DNA of 56,064 nt from the NCBI GenBank assembly GCA_020846435.1, contig JADLDY010000026.1, forward strand, positions 1 through 56,064, given 5' to 3'. The position numbers and the translations under genes are program-made. The notes under the pieces were generated by a model. The model saw nothing but the letters and a program-made list of their open reading frames with translations, searched no databases and was not told where the DNA came from. The stretch comes from Deltaproteobacteria bacterium. GTDB taxonomy: Bacteria > Desulfobacterota > GWC2-55-46. Shown here piece after piece: positions 1 to 7,149 of this stretch; the stretch's first letter is position 1, and each line of letters opens with the position of its first letter.

Positions 1-1
1 T

Positions 2-799
2 GAAAAGGCAAAAAGAAGGTTGACGCGCCGACTCGAAGGTGCTCTTGAAACGGTGGCAGGGTGTCTTGAGAACGAGGTCCCATTTGATCGTAATCAATTG
101 CTTAGATGTTGCGCAATGGTAAAGATCGGGACCGCCATTTTGAATCGAAAGATTGAGACGTTAGACGGGAAGAAGATTACTCTTTTAGATGATCGCGTTT
201 ATTCTGAATTCATTCTGGAGATGGCGAGAATACTATTTGGAGGAAGGAAAGGAGGCTTGATCGCCAGGTGCCCATCTGAAACATGGAAAAGTCTAGGCCG
301 ATCGGAGACTATTAAGGCACTTCGGTTTTTTCGTACAGCTACAGTATATGCAGCTTTGACTGTTACCAAATATCTCCCTGAAGTGTCAGTGGCTATGGAA
401 AAAGAAGACGAAGAATTTTACTATGGGACATTATATTCTGATCTCGTCGGAGCCAGATCAGCTGGCTTCCTAGATAATCAGAACATAGCTATCGATACAA
501 ATTACTTCTCTGATATTGTTAAGCAGGAAAATTTTAATGAAAAGGACTTGCAGCAGACCAACGAGAGATTCAGTATGCTCGCAAAAAAGATAAAACGCAT
601 TGAGTCTTCGCCAAAATATCCAGACAGGCCATCTCTGCCGAAACAGGGAGATTATGTTTTCTCTGCAGTTCTTGGTGTCACTGTTGTTGATGAAATTGAA
701 GGTAATAACATGACGCTCGTAGATTTTGATTCTGAAAATAACATATCCAAAAAATTTTTGATGAAGCAGGCAAAATTTTTCAAGGTATTCTTGGATTAA
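2..799 (+). CDS. hypothetical protein, 5' end outside window
   Basis: I do not recognise this protein. The frame is open to the left edge of the window, so the true start may lie upstream; the first possible start inside is a TTG at 20. From there it reads 259 residues, with no signal peptide, no membrane segment and no motif I can name; the middle (about residues 170-200) is Lys/Glu-rich and probably helical. The DNA is clearly AT-rich with third positions unlike the GC-rich chromosome from 1.4 kb onward. It lies just upstream of a displaced tRNA 3' end (1223-1268), so I infer that it is cargo of an integrated element extending beyond the left edge. Function unknown. Confidence 0.6.
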   Translation, partial: EKAKRRLTRRLEGALETVAGCLENEVPFDRNQLLRCCAMVKIGTAILNRKIETLDGKKITLLDDRVYSEFILEMARILFGGRKGGLIARCPSETWKSLGRSETIKALRFFRTATVYAALTVTKYLPEVSVAMEKEDEEFYYGTLYSDLVGARSAGFLDNQNIAIDTNYFSDIVKQENFNEKDLQQTNERFSMLAKKIKRIESSPKYPDRPSLPKQGDYVFSAVLGVTVVDEIEGNNMTLVDFDSENNISKKFLMKQAKFFKVFLD

Positions 800-832
800 T
801 TAATGTATGTGATATTTATTTTGCCGTTAAAA

Positions 833-922
833 CACCAGACTCCTGTCTGGTGATGGATAGGCCGTCCGAAGGACCCAAGCCGAAGGCTTGTAGTAGAAGA
901 AACCGCCGACTCCTGTCGGCGG
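833..922. repeat. cluster of four short hairpins
   Basis: This non-coding stretch of the AT-rich 800-1222 region holds four perfect small hairpins in 90 bases. CACCAGAC/GTCTGGTG with a TCCT loop is at 833-852. GTCC/GGAC with a GAA loop is at 864-874. AAGCC/GGCTT with a GAA loop is at 877-889. CCGCCGAC/GTCGGCGG with a TCCT loop is at 903-922. The outer two share stem length and loop, and the inner two share the C(GAA)G triloop. There is no poly-T after the last, so it is not a simple terminator. Role unknown. Confidence 0.55.
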
Positions 923-1018
923 AGTTTCACTTAAATTTCTCTCATAAGCTGGTTGTTCGCCGCTCGTTTTTGAGTGGCTGATTCTATTCACGCTATCCGA
1001 AGTAGGATTTTTCTGGAG

Positions 1019-1171
1019 AAACGCTTATAGTCCACAAATGACTTTATGCTCTATTCGCTCAAGGGATATTTTTTTGGTCTATCTGCGTAACCAAATCGTA
1101 ACCGAAATTGTCCAAAAGGGCCTTAAACGACGGAAAATACCTAAAGGACGGAAGGGCAAAAAACGCTTATA
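1019..1171. repeat. direct repeat AAACGCTTATA x2
   Basis: AAACGCTTATA occurs at 1019-1029 and 1161-1171, within 210 bases of the tRNA-derived boundary at 1223. Short direct repeats beside a tRNA core site are typical of integrase arm-type sites, so these are candidates only. The rest of 930-1222 contains no gene I can support. Confidence 0.3.
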
Positions 1172-1222
1172 TTTCAATAATGTGCAGGTAAAAGGCCCGG
1201 TTATGGTTTTTGATTGTAACGC

Positions 1223-1268
1223 GCTCATAACCCGAAGGTCGCAGGTTCAAATCCTGTCCCCGCTACCA
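1223..1268 (+). pseudogene. 3' half of tRNA-fMet(CAT): probable attachment site
   Basis: The sequence from the anticodon loop (CTCATAA, anticodon CAT) runs through the CCCGA anticodon-stem half, a complete T arm (GCAGG/CCTGT around TTCAAAT) and an encoded CCA (1266-1268). That is the 3' half of an initiator tRNA. The upstream bases do not form the matching 5' anticodon stem, D arm or acceptor strand, so no full tRNA exists here. Tyrosine integrases that use tRNA genes leave exactly such a displaced 3' segment at the far end of the element. I infer that the element lies to the left and that the intact tRNA is outside the window. Confidence 0.8.
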
Positions 1269-1274
1269 AATTGA

Positions 1275-1309
1275 AAGAGAGAACGGCTTTTGCCGTTCTC
1301 TCTTTTTTT
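1275..1309 (+). terminator. tRNA-fMet-type terminator, copy 1
   Basis: A GAGAGAACGGC stem with a short T-rich loop pairs with GCCGTTCTCTC and is followed by seven Ts, 6 bases after the tRNA CCA. Near-identical hairpins occur at 2944 and 5718. Confidence 0.85.
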
Positions 1310-1367
1310 ATTTCAGCCTGGCAAGGACCAGTCGCCGCAGGCCTATGCCGCTCATGAACGCGGTTTC

Positions 1368-1376
1368 TGATACAAT
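1368..1376 (+). promoter_or_regulatory. candidate extended -10 promoter for catalase
   Basis: TGATACAAT (TG at 1368-1369, TACAAT at 1371-1376) fits an extended -10 element about 80 bases before the catalase start. No good -35 box is visible, so confidence is modest. Confidence 0.35.
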
Positions 1377-1457
1377 GGAGGCTGTGAATGGACGGTCCGC
1401 GGCCTTGTCAAGAGAGGCTTGGCAGGCTGTCACAGTTCCCGTAAAAGGAGAGATAAC

Positions 1458-2918
1458 ATGAGCGATGAAAAGAAAAAACTGACTACCGCGGCGGGAGCCC
1501 CTGTGCCGGACAACCAGAATGTCCTGACCGCCGGCAGGCGCGGCCCGATGCTGATGCAGGATGTCTGGTTCCAGGAGAAGCTCGCCCATTTCGACCGCGA
1601 GGTAATACCTGAGCGCCGCATGCACGCCAAGGGTTCGGCCGCGTTCGGCACATTCACGGTCACCAATGACATCACCAGATATACAAGGGCAGATATCTTT
1701 TCGAAGGTCGGCAAGAAGACCGACATGTTCCTTCGTTTCTCGACTGTCGCCGGAGAGCGCGGGGCCGCTGACGCCGAGCGCGATATCCGCGGTTTTGCCA
1801 TGAAGTTTTACACAGGCGAGGGCAACTGGGACCTTGTCGGCAACAACACGCCGGTGTTTTTCATGCGCGACCCGCTCAAATTCCCTGACCTGAACCACGC
1901 GGTCAAGCGCGACCCGCGCACCAACATGCGAAGCGCGAAGAACAACTGGGATTTCTGGACCTCGCTCCCTGAAGCGCTCCATCAGGTCACCATCGTAATG
2001 AGCGACAGGGGCATACCAGCCTCATACAGGAACATGCACGGCTTCGGCTCGCACACCTTCAGCTTCATCAACGCGAAGAACGAGCGTTTCTGGGTGAAGT
2101 TCCATCTTCTGACCCAGCAGGGCATCAAAAACCTCACCGACGCTGAGGCCGCGGCGATCATCGCGAAAGACCGCGAGAGCCACCAGAGAGACCTTTTCGA
2201 GGCCATCGAACGCAAGGAGTTCCCGCGCTGGAAGATGTGCGTCCAGGTCATGCCGGAGAAGGACGCGTCAAAGCTCCCTTACCACCCGTTCGACCTCACC
2301 AAGGTCTGGCTCCACAAGGACTACCCGCTTATCGATGTCGGCGTCATCGAGCTGAACAGAAACCCGGATAACTATTTCGCCGACGTTGAGCAGGCCGCCT
2401 TCAACCCGGCGAATGTCGTCCCGGGCATAGGGTTCTCACCTGACAAGATGCTTCAGGGGCGTCTGTTCTCCTATGGGGACGCGCAGCGCTACCGCCTCGG
2501 CGTGAACCACCACCAGATACCGGTCAACCGCAGCCGCTGCCCTTTCCACGCCTTTCACCGCGACGGGCAGGGGCGCGTTGACGGCAACTATGGCTCCACG
2601 CTCGGATACGAGCCAAACAGCTACGGCGAGTGGCGTGAGCAGCCTGATTTTGCCGAGCCGCCGCTCAGCCTCGAAGGGGCGGCCGACCACTGGAACCACC
2701 GGGAGGACACTGACTATTACACACAGCCCGGGCTGCTCTTCCGTTTGATGTCGCCGGGCCAGCAGCAGGTCTTGTTTGAGAACACGGCCCGCGCGATGGG
2801 GGACGCTCCCAGGGAGATAAAGCTTCGCCACATCGGAAACTGCCTGAAGGCTGACAGGGCCTATGGAGAGGGCGTGGCAAAGGCCCTTGGGATCCCGGTG
2901 AGCGAAGCGCCAAAGTGA
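1458..2918 (+). CDS. katA: monofunctional heme catalase (KatA-type, small subunit)
   Basis: Converts hydrogen peroxide to water and oxygen in the cytoplasm. The 486-residue length fits small-subunit (clade 3) catalases. The distal catalytic His is H56 ([14 protein letters not shown]), the active-site Asn lies in [11 protein letters not shown] (about residue 130), and the proximal heme-ligand Tyr is Y339 in [14 protein letters not shown]; all are intact. The ATG at 1458 is chosen because AAAGGAG sits 8 bases upstream; an in-frame upstream start at 1419 lacks such a site. It stands alone between two copies of the same terminator and directly behind a tRNA-derived boundary, so it could have been acquired with an integration. 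Its GC content nevertheless resembles the chromosome. Confidence 0.97.
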   Translation: MSDEKKKLTTAAGAPVPDNQNVLTAGRRGPMLMQDVWFQEKLAHFDREVIPERRMHAKGSAAFGTFTVTNDITRYTRADIFSKVGKKTDMFLRFSTVAGERGAADAERDIRGFAMKFYTGEGNWDLVGNNTPVFFMRDPLKFPDLNHAVKRDPRTNMRSAKNNWDFWTSLPEALHQVTIVMSDRGIPASYRNMHGFGSHTFSFINAKNERFWVKFHLLTQQGIKNLTDAEAAAIIAKDRESHQRDLFEAIERKEFPRWKMCVQVMPEKDASKLPYHPFDLTKVWLHKDYPLIDVGVIELNRNPDNYFADVEQAAFNPANVVPGIGFSPDKMLQGRLFSYGDAQRYRLGVNHHQIPVNRSRCPFHAFHRDGQGRVDGNYGSTLGYEPNSYGEWREQPDFAEPPLSLEGAADHWNHREDTDYYTQPGLLFRLMSPGQQQVLFENTARAMGDAPREIKLRHIGNCLKADRAYGEGVAKALGIPVSEAPK

Positions 2919-2943
2919 CCTGGCGGGGCTTCTATATATTGAA

Positions 2944-2977
2944 AAGAGAGAACGGCATTTGCCGTTCTCTCTTTTTT
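2944..2977 (+). terminator. terminator after catalase, tRNA-type copy 2
   Basis: The AGAGAGAACGGCA / TGCCGTTCTCTCT stem is followed by T6. It matches the hairpins at 1275 and 5718, including the ATTGAAA lead-in shared with copy 1. Confidence 0.85.
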
Positions 2978-3365
2978 ATTGCAGGGAGTAAAACTTCGCT
3001 GGAAGCCACTCTTGATAAAATAAATTGTGTAAATTATTGAGGTAAAACAGCGTCCAGGCGGGCTGGTCTTAATCATTTCTTTACAATTCTCAGAAAAGAG
3101 AGTATAAAAAAGGAAAGATTTTTGACATTCGAAGAGCTTGATGCGGGGTTCGGGCGTTTATTGAACGTTCGAGCCTCTGTGATGGAGCGGCTTGAATATC
3201 GGGCGCGGCTCGCGGGAAGTTTTTTGTTTATCCGGGCGTCTCGCGCAGGCTATGTTTTTAAGGATTTATCGAAAGAATCAATTTTATACAGGTGACCGGC
3301 AATATCGGGAGTGGTTTTACGATATATTCATCGATGACGTTTCATGCTTCGGCAAGGGGGTAACA
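2978..3365 (+). promoter_or_regulatory. gene-free region with sigma-70 promoter and long leader
   Basis: TTTACA (3080-3085), a 17-base spacer and TATAAA (3103-3108) make a strong sigma-70 promoter reading toward the lipoprotein gene. If used, the transcript carries about 250 bases of leader before the ATG at 3366. I see no riboswitch family I can name in that leader and no other gene in the region. Confidence 0.5.
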
Positions 3366-4805
3366 ATGATGAAGGTACTACATGGTTTCAAGAGCGGCAT
3401 ACTGTCCATCCTTGCGGTTTTCCTGATGCTCGGCCTCGTCTCATGCGGCGGAGGCGTGACAGGCTCTGGTTCTGGCTCGACCGGAAGCGTCGCGCTTCTT
3501 TTGACCGACGCCACCACAGACGAGTTTTCCCAGGTCAATATCACCATCACCCGGGCCGAGCTCATAGCGGACTCCCTCAAGGTGACCATACTTTCTACCA
3601 CCAAGACAGTCGACCTGCTGTCTCTCTCGGACGAGACGAACCTTTTCGCGCTCTCCTCCGGCGTCCCGTCAGGTTGGTATGAGAAGATTCGCCTTCATGT
3701 CAGCGACATAGAGCTGGTCAGGAAGGACGGCACGATAATACACCCGATGATATCCGGAAACGGCAAGCTCGACCTGAACCCCAGAGAGAAGTTCTACGTT
3801 GAGTCAGGCGGCACGCTCCTACTTCAGGTCGACCTTGACGCCAACAAGTCCATACATATCGTGAATACAGGACACGGAGACAAGTATAACTTCCGGCCTG
3901 TCGTCTTCATAGATGTCCTCGACGGGCAGACCAGGGGCAAGCTCCTGAGGCTTTACGGCCAGGTGCGCGACATAAACACTGACGACCAGAAGTTCGAGCT
4001 CTGCCCCAAAGAGACACTTTCCCGCGCGGCGTATACCTACGGCAGCGGCTATGTTGACGCGCAGAACAATGTTACGGAGTGCGTGGCCGTGTACAGCTCT
4101 CCGGCAACCTCGTTTTTTGACGCCAACGGAGACCCGGCCGCCTTTGCGGACCTCGCGGACGGAGACCTTGTTACGGCCGTCGGCAATGTCAGGATAGATA
4201 CCTCTTCCGTTCACGAGCATAACATGGGCCTTGACGCGGTAGTGGTCGAGTGGGGGCAGTTCCTGAGGATAGAGGGCATAGCGAAGTCCCTTCCGGACGC
4301 TCTGACCGGCAGGTTCGACCTTGAGGTGTTCTCTGGACAGGGCTTCCCGTCAGGCACGGTCCTCACGGTAGAGCTTCAGGACGGGGCAAGGGTCTACTCA
4401 GCCACGGGGGAAGAGTTGACTGAGGCGGATATCGAGGGCGGCCTCAAGGTCAAGGTGGACGGCGTTCTTTTCCTATCCGACACAGAGCCGGACATTTTAA
4501 AGGCGTCCTTTGCCGTTGTGTTCAAACAGCCCTTCTTGCCTCTTCTGGAGTTGGAGGGTGTTGTCCATAACCTCAATACGGCTGGACGCTCCTTCGACCT
4601 GTTTGACCCCTTGTCGTCGACGGCCCGTTGCGTGGATGTTCCATTGAGCGCGAGGGTCTTTCTCATAACGGTAGTAGGCAGTGATTATGTCAGCGAGGAG
4701 ATAGCGCTCTCAGAGCTTTCGGAGAACCAGAGCGTTCAGGTCTATGGAAACAACGGCTCGACCTGCTTTACGGCGCAGACGATCCTTGCCGAGCCTCTTT
4801 TATAG
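3366..4805 (+). CDS. DUF4382/DUF5666-type secreted lipoprotein
   Basis: This is a predicted outer-surface or periplasmic lipoprotein of unknown function. The N-terminus has a hydrophobic signal ending in the lipobox LVSC (Cys27), followed by a Gly/Ser linker. Residues about 40-180 (VALLLTDATTDEFSQVNITITRAEL) match the DUF4382 fold as I know it. The rest consists of small beta-rich units (LRLYGQVRDINTDDQKFEL, FLRIEGIAKSL, LLELEGVVHNLNTAGRSFDL) resembling tandem DUF5666 modules. The ATG at 3366 is preceded by AAGGGGG and places the signal peptide at the N-terminus; a start at 3192 would add about 58 non-signal residues. The gene is monocistronic, with a hairpin at 4839. Confidence 0.8.
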   Translation: MMKVLHGFKSGILSILAVFLMLGLVSCGGGVTGSGSGSTGSVALLLTDATTDEFSQVNITITRAELIADSLKVTILSTTKTVDLLSLSDETNLFALSSGVPSGWYEKIRLHVSDIELVRKDGTIIHPMISGNGKLDLNPREKFYVESGGTLLLQVDLDANKSIHIVNTGHGDKYNFRPVVFIDVLDGQTRGKLLRLYGQVRDINTDDQKFELCPKETLSRAAYTYGSGYVDAQNNVTECVAVYSSPATSFFDANGDPAAFADLADGDLVTAVGNVRIDTSSVHEHNMGLDAVVVEWGQFLRIEGIAKSLPDALTGRFDLEVFSGQGFPSGTVLTVELQDGARVYSATGEELTEADIEGGLKVKVDGVLFLSDTEPDILKASFAVVFKQPFLPLLELEGVVHNLNTAGRSFDLFDPLSSTARCVDVPLSARVFLITVVGSDYVSEEIALSELSENQSVQVYGNNGSTCFTAQTILAEPLL

Positions 4806-4838
4806 AAGCCCCGCCAGTCTGGTTTGAAGTTTAAGTTG

Positions 4839-4874
4839 AACAAGGGGTTGCGGTTTTTGCCGCAGCCCCTTGTT
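4839..4874 (+). terminator. hairpin after the lipoprotein gene
   Basis: AACAAGGGGTTGCGG pairs with CCGCAGCCCCTTGTT around a T-rich loop (one G-T pair). There is no T run after it, so termination may be weak. Confidence 0.5.
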
Positions 4875-4912
4875 GCGTTCATGGTGTTGATTTTGTATTA
4901 TTGCATATACTT

Positions 4913-4935
4913 GGTGGCACAGCCCACACTACATG
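4913..4935 (-). repeat. REP-like sequence, copy A
   Basis: The minus strand reads CATGTAGTGTGGGCTGTGCC before ACC. It matches 48591-48610 at 18 of 20 positions. It borders the AT-rich orphan gene at 4978, and a related GGTGGGC-type sequence (5615-5633) lies on the other side. Confidence 0.5.
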
Positions 4936-4977
4936 TTTGGATAAATAGCAAATAGAAAAGAGAAGAATGCGTTATGA

Positions 4978-5604
4978 GTGAGTTTGCTTATGCCGAATGA
5001 TTTTGCTTCCTTATGGTCAGCCGTAGCAGCAACTTTTTCAGCGGTGGCGGCGCTAACTATGATGTTTATACATCGTAGGAATATGATTGATGCTGCAAGT
5101 CCTGAGGTTATTATTGAAGGATGGGGCAGGAAAATCTTGAGAGTTGGTGAAACGGAAAAAGATGTGCTGACTTTTGCTAAAATATCGAATGTAGGAAAAG
5201 GTTCAGCGTTTGACATTTGTATAAACGCGACTGATTCTATAAATGAGAGACCGCTAACAGCATCTTCCACCAGAAGTTTTCCAATTATTCCCTCTGGGAA
5301 AGAAATAGCTGTTAATGGAGAAATCTTTCTGTTTTGGAAAAATGTCAATAAAGATCATGGGATGCTTCCAATAAAAATAACTATAAGTTGTTGGAGTAGT
5401 AAGAATTATCGATATGATACTGTTTATAATTTAATGGCTATAGAATTGAAACAATTTGCTGCATTTGCTGGTGCCAGCGAAGTTGCGCCACATATCTGGC
5501 TTATGATACGTAGTGCAAAAAGCTACCCCGTATGGAAGTTAAAACTTAATGAGTATTGTTCGACGCTGCCTGCAATTGGTAGGTTTTTTACGGATAGTAA
5601 GTAA
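4978..5604 (+). CDS. orphan membrane-anchored hypothetical protein
   Basis: I do not recognise this 208-residue protein. One N-terminal membrane segment (about residues 11-31, LWSAVAATFSAVAALTMMFI) is followed by HRRN, so the remainder is probably cytoplasmic. That part looks like a beta-rich domain (about 40-140) and then a mixed tail. The start is either GTG at 4978 or ATG at 4990; neither has a strong ribosome site. The DNA is strikingly AT-rich, unlike both neighbours, and is flanked by REP-like sequences and a decayed tRNA, which points to horizontal origin. The architecture (TM helix plus small soluble domain) is common in accessory or defence-island proteins, but I see no catalytic motif. 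Confidence 0.65.
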   Translation: MSLLMPNDFASLWSAVAATFSAVAALTMMFIHRRNMIDAASPEVIIEGWGRKILRVGETEKDVLTFAKISNVGKGSAFDICINATDSINERPLTASSTRSFPIIPSGKEIAVNGEIFLFWKNVNKDHGMLPIKITISCWSSKNYRYDTVYNLMAIELKQFAAFAGASEVAPHIWLMIRSAKSYPVWKLKLNEYCSTLPAIGRFFTDSK

Positions 5605-5614
5605 ATTATAAGTC

Positions 5615-5633
5615 AGGGTGGGCATAGCCTACC
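5615..5633 (+). repeat. REP-like sequence, copy B
   Basis: AGGGTGGGCATAGCCTACC is an imperfect palindrome of the same GGTGGGC type as 4913-4935 and 48591-48693. It lies just after the AT-rich orphan gene. Confidence 0.35.
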
Positions 5634-5659
5634 TTTCGTTTGCTATCACTGTTGTCATA

Positions 5660-5717
5660 CTGGTAGCTGAATCCTTGTAATAACACGAACAAGGTCAATA
5701 TATCGTCCCCTGCCAAC
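5660..5717 (+). pseudogene. probable decayed tRNA-fMet
   Basis: CTGGTAGCT (5660-5668) matches the D-arm region of initiator tRNAs. It is followed in order by ATAACaCGA, AAGGTC, GTCCCC and a degraded GCCAACA end. These correspond to the anticodon loop, anticodon 3' stem, variable region and acceptor/CCA of the tRNA half at 1223-1268. The tRNA-type terminator follows immediately (5718). The T loop has been lost. The alignment was made by eye, so it needs a covariance-model or pairwise check. Confidence 0.5.
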
Positions 5718-5752
5718 AAAGAGAGAACGGCATTTACCGTTCTCTCTTTTTT
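5718..5752 (+). terminator. tRNA-type terminator, copy 3
   Basis: GAGAGAACGG(C) pairs with (A)CCGTTCTCTC and is followed by T6. It is nearly identical to the copies at 1275 and 2944. Read on the minus strand it could also end the TldE operon. Confidence 0.8.
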
Positions 5753-5802
5753 AATTCAGGCTTGAAAAGGTTTTTTCAATAGAAAGGCCGAATGCGTAAG
5801 CC

Positions 5803-7149
5803 TCAGCTCGTGAACTTGAAGCCGTCTATCAGGAGGTGCGGTGCCGAGATGGAGCTTAAGGAAAAGCCGTGGTTTGGCAGAAGACCGGTTGCGCTCGAGA
5901 CCCCCTCGATCCTTTCGAACGCCTTCATGATGTTCTCGGTGAACCGCATGGGGCTTACGGGGTAGCGTACTCGGCCGTCTTCGACAAAGAAAGCGCCGTG
6001 GCGCGTCATGCCTGTCATGAGAGACTCGGCCGGGTTCAGGAGGCCGTTCACGTAGTGGAAAGACCTCACCAGTATGCCTGTTCCGAGCTTCTCAAGGAGC
6101 TCTTCAGGAGTTTTGTCTCCGGGCTCCATGAATATGTGGTCAGGCATCGGCCCTTCGGTCTCCTCAGGGAACGGGGCGTTGCCGGTTGATACGGCCCCCT
6201 CTGCACAGGCCGTAAAGGAATCGTACGCGACCCCTCTTGCCACGCCGTTCTCGATTATCAAGAGGCGCTTTTTCGCCACCCCTTCCATGTCAAAAGGCAC
6301 TGAGAGCCCTCTGCCGTCAGCGCCGTCATCAAATATGGTTACAGCGGGGCTTGTGACTTTCTCCCCGATCTTCCCGCTTAAAAAGCTCGTGCCCTCGTGG
6401 AAGTTCTTCGCGCCAAAGCCGGTGTAGGAGAGCCAGTAAAGGAGCTCGGCAACCGCCGGAGGCTCGAGGAGGACCCTGTAAGCGCCGGGCGCGGCCTCTC
6501 TGGGCGACTGGGCCTCGATGCACCGGCTGGCAGACTCGACCATGGCGCCGGGTATGTCTATTCCGGAGATGTCTTTCGAGAGCTCTATCTTGATGCCGGA
6601 CTGCCCTTCCTTTGTGCTGATTACGCTCAAGTGCGCCGAGGTGTATTTGTGCGATGCTTCGACCCCGTTCGAGTTGAATACAAAGAGGCTCCCTGATTCC
6701 GTTGAAAGCGCGCCTGAGGCGAGCACGCCGGATCTCTGTGCCTGTGTGAAGCCCTTTGAGAGGCTGGAAGCCTTCTCGCCGAAGGTCATGGAGGCAGTCG
6801 TCTCAAAGTATGAGTCAACTTCAGGGTATGTCTGCCTCTTGGGGAGGGCAACGTCGAAAGGCTCTGCCTTTACGCGCCTGGCTATGTCAACCGCCCTTTT
6901 GAGGCAATCTTCAAGGGAGGCCCTCTCAAGGCTGTTCACCGAGGCGACCCCGACTTTTCTCCCTGATATGACCCTTATGTAAACCGTCGAGTCGACGGAC
7001 GAGACGCCCTGATGAAATGTGGAGGAGGCGAAGCGGACTGTCGAGGCGTTGGAGTTGCTGACGACTACCTCTACCGCGTCTGCCGCCTTCGCACTGATGA
7101 TCCTTCGGGCCTCTTCAAAGACCCTGTCTTTCAAGTCAGTTTCATTCAT
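5803..7149 (-). CDS. pmbA: TldE/PmbA-family protein
   Basis: This is the non-catalytic partner of TldD. In characterised systems the TldD/TldE heterodimer is a cytoplasmic metalloprotease that trims unfolded peptides, for example microcin B17 leader removal and CcdA degradation. The 448-residue protein has the family's N-terminal ARRI...VEVVVSNSNASTVRFASS segment and the C-terminal GMTRHGAFFVEDGRVRYPVSPMRF / NHGFSLSSISAPHLLIDGF segments. It lacks the HExxxH motif, as expected for TldE. The ATG at 7149 overlaps the end of tldD by 8 bases, which implies translational coupling; a GTG at 7161 is possible. It is the last gene of a three-gene minus-strand operon. Confidence 0.93.
   Translation of the reverse strand: MNETDLKDRVFEEARRIISAKAADAVEVVVSNSNASTVRFASSTFHQGVSSVDSTVYIRVISGRKVGVASVNSLERASLEDCLKRAVDIARRVKAEPFDVALPKRQTYPEVDSYFETTASMTFGEKASSLSKGFTQAQRSGVLASGALSTESGSLFVFNSNGVEASHKYTSAHLSVISTKEGQSGIKIELSKDISGIDIPGAMVESASRCIEAQSPREAAPGAYRVLLEPPAVAELLYWLSYTGFGAKNFHEGTSFLSGKIGEKVTSPAVTIFDDGADGRGLSVPFDMEGVAKKRLLIIENGVARGVAYDSFTACAEGAVSTGNAPFPEETEGPMPDHIFMEPGDKTPEELLEKLGTGILVRSFHYVNGLLNPAESLMTGMTRHGAFFVEDGRVRYPVSPMRFTENIMKAFERIEGVSSATGLLPNHGFSLSSISAPHLLIDGFKFTS

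Noticed and set aside
1038-1274. 78-residue open frame ending in the tRNA fragment
   Set aside because: Its C-terminus is a translation of the tRNA 3' half and the DNA upstream has no ribosome site or recognisable domain.
1308-1982. 224-residue minus-strand frame
   Set aside because: Antisense to the catalase gene, with no ribosome site and low-complexity translation.
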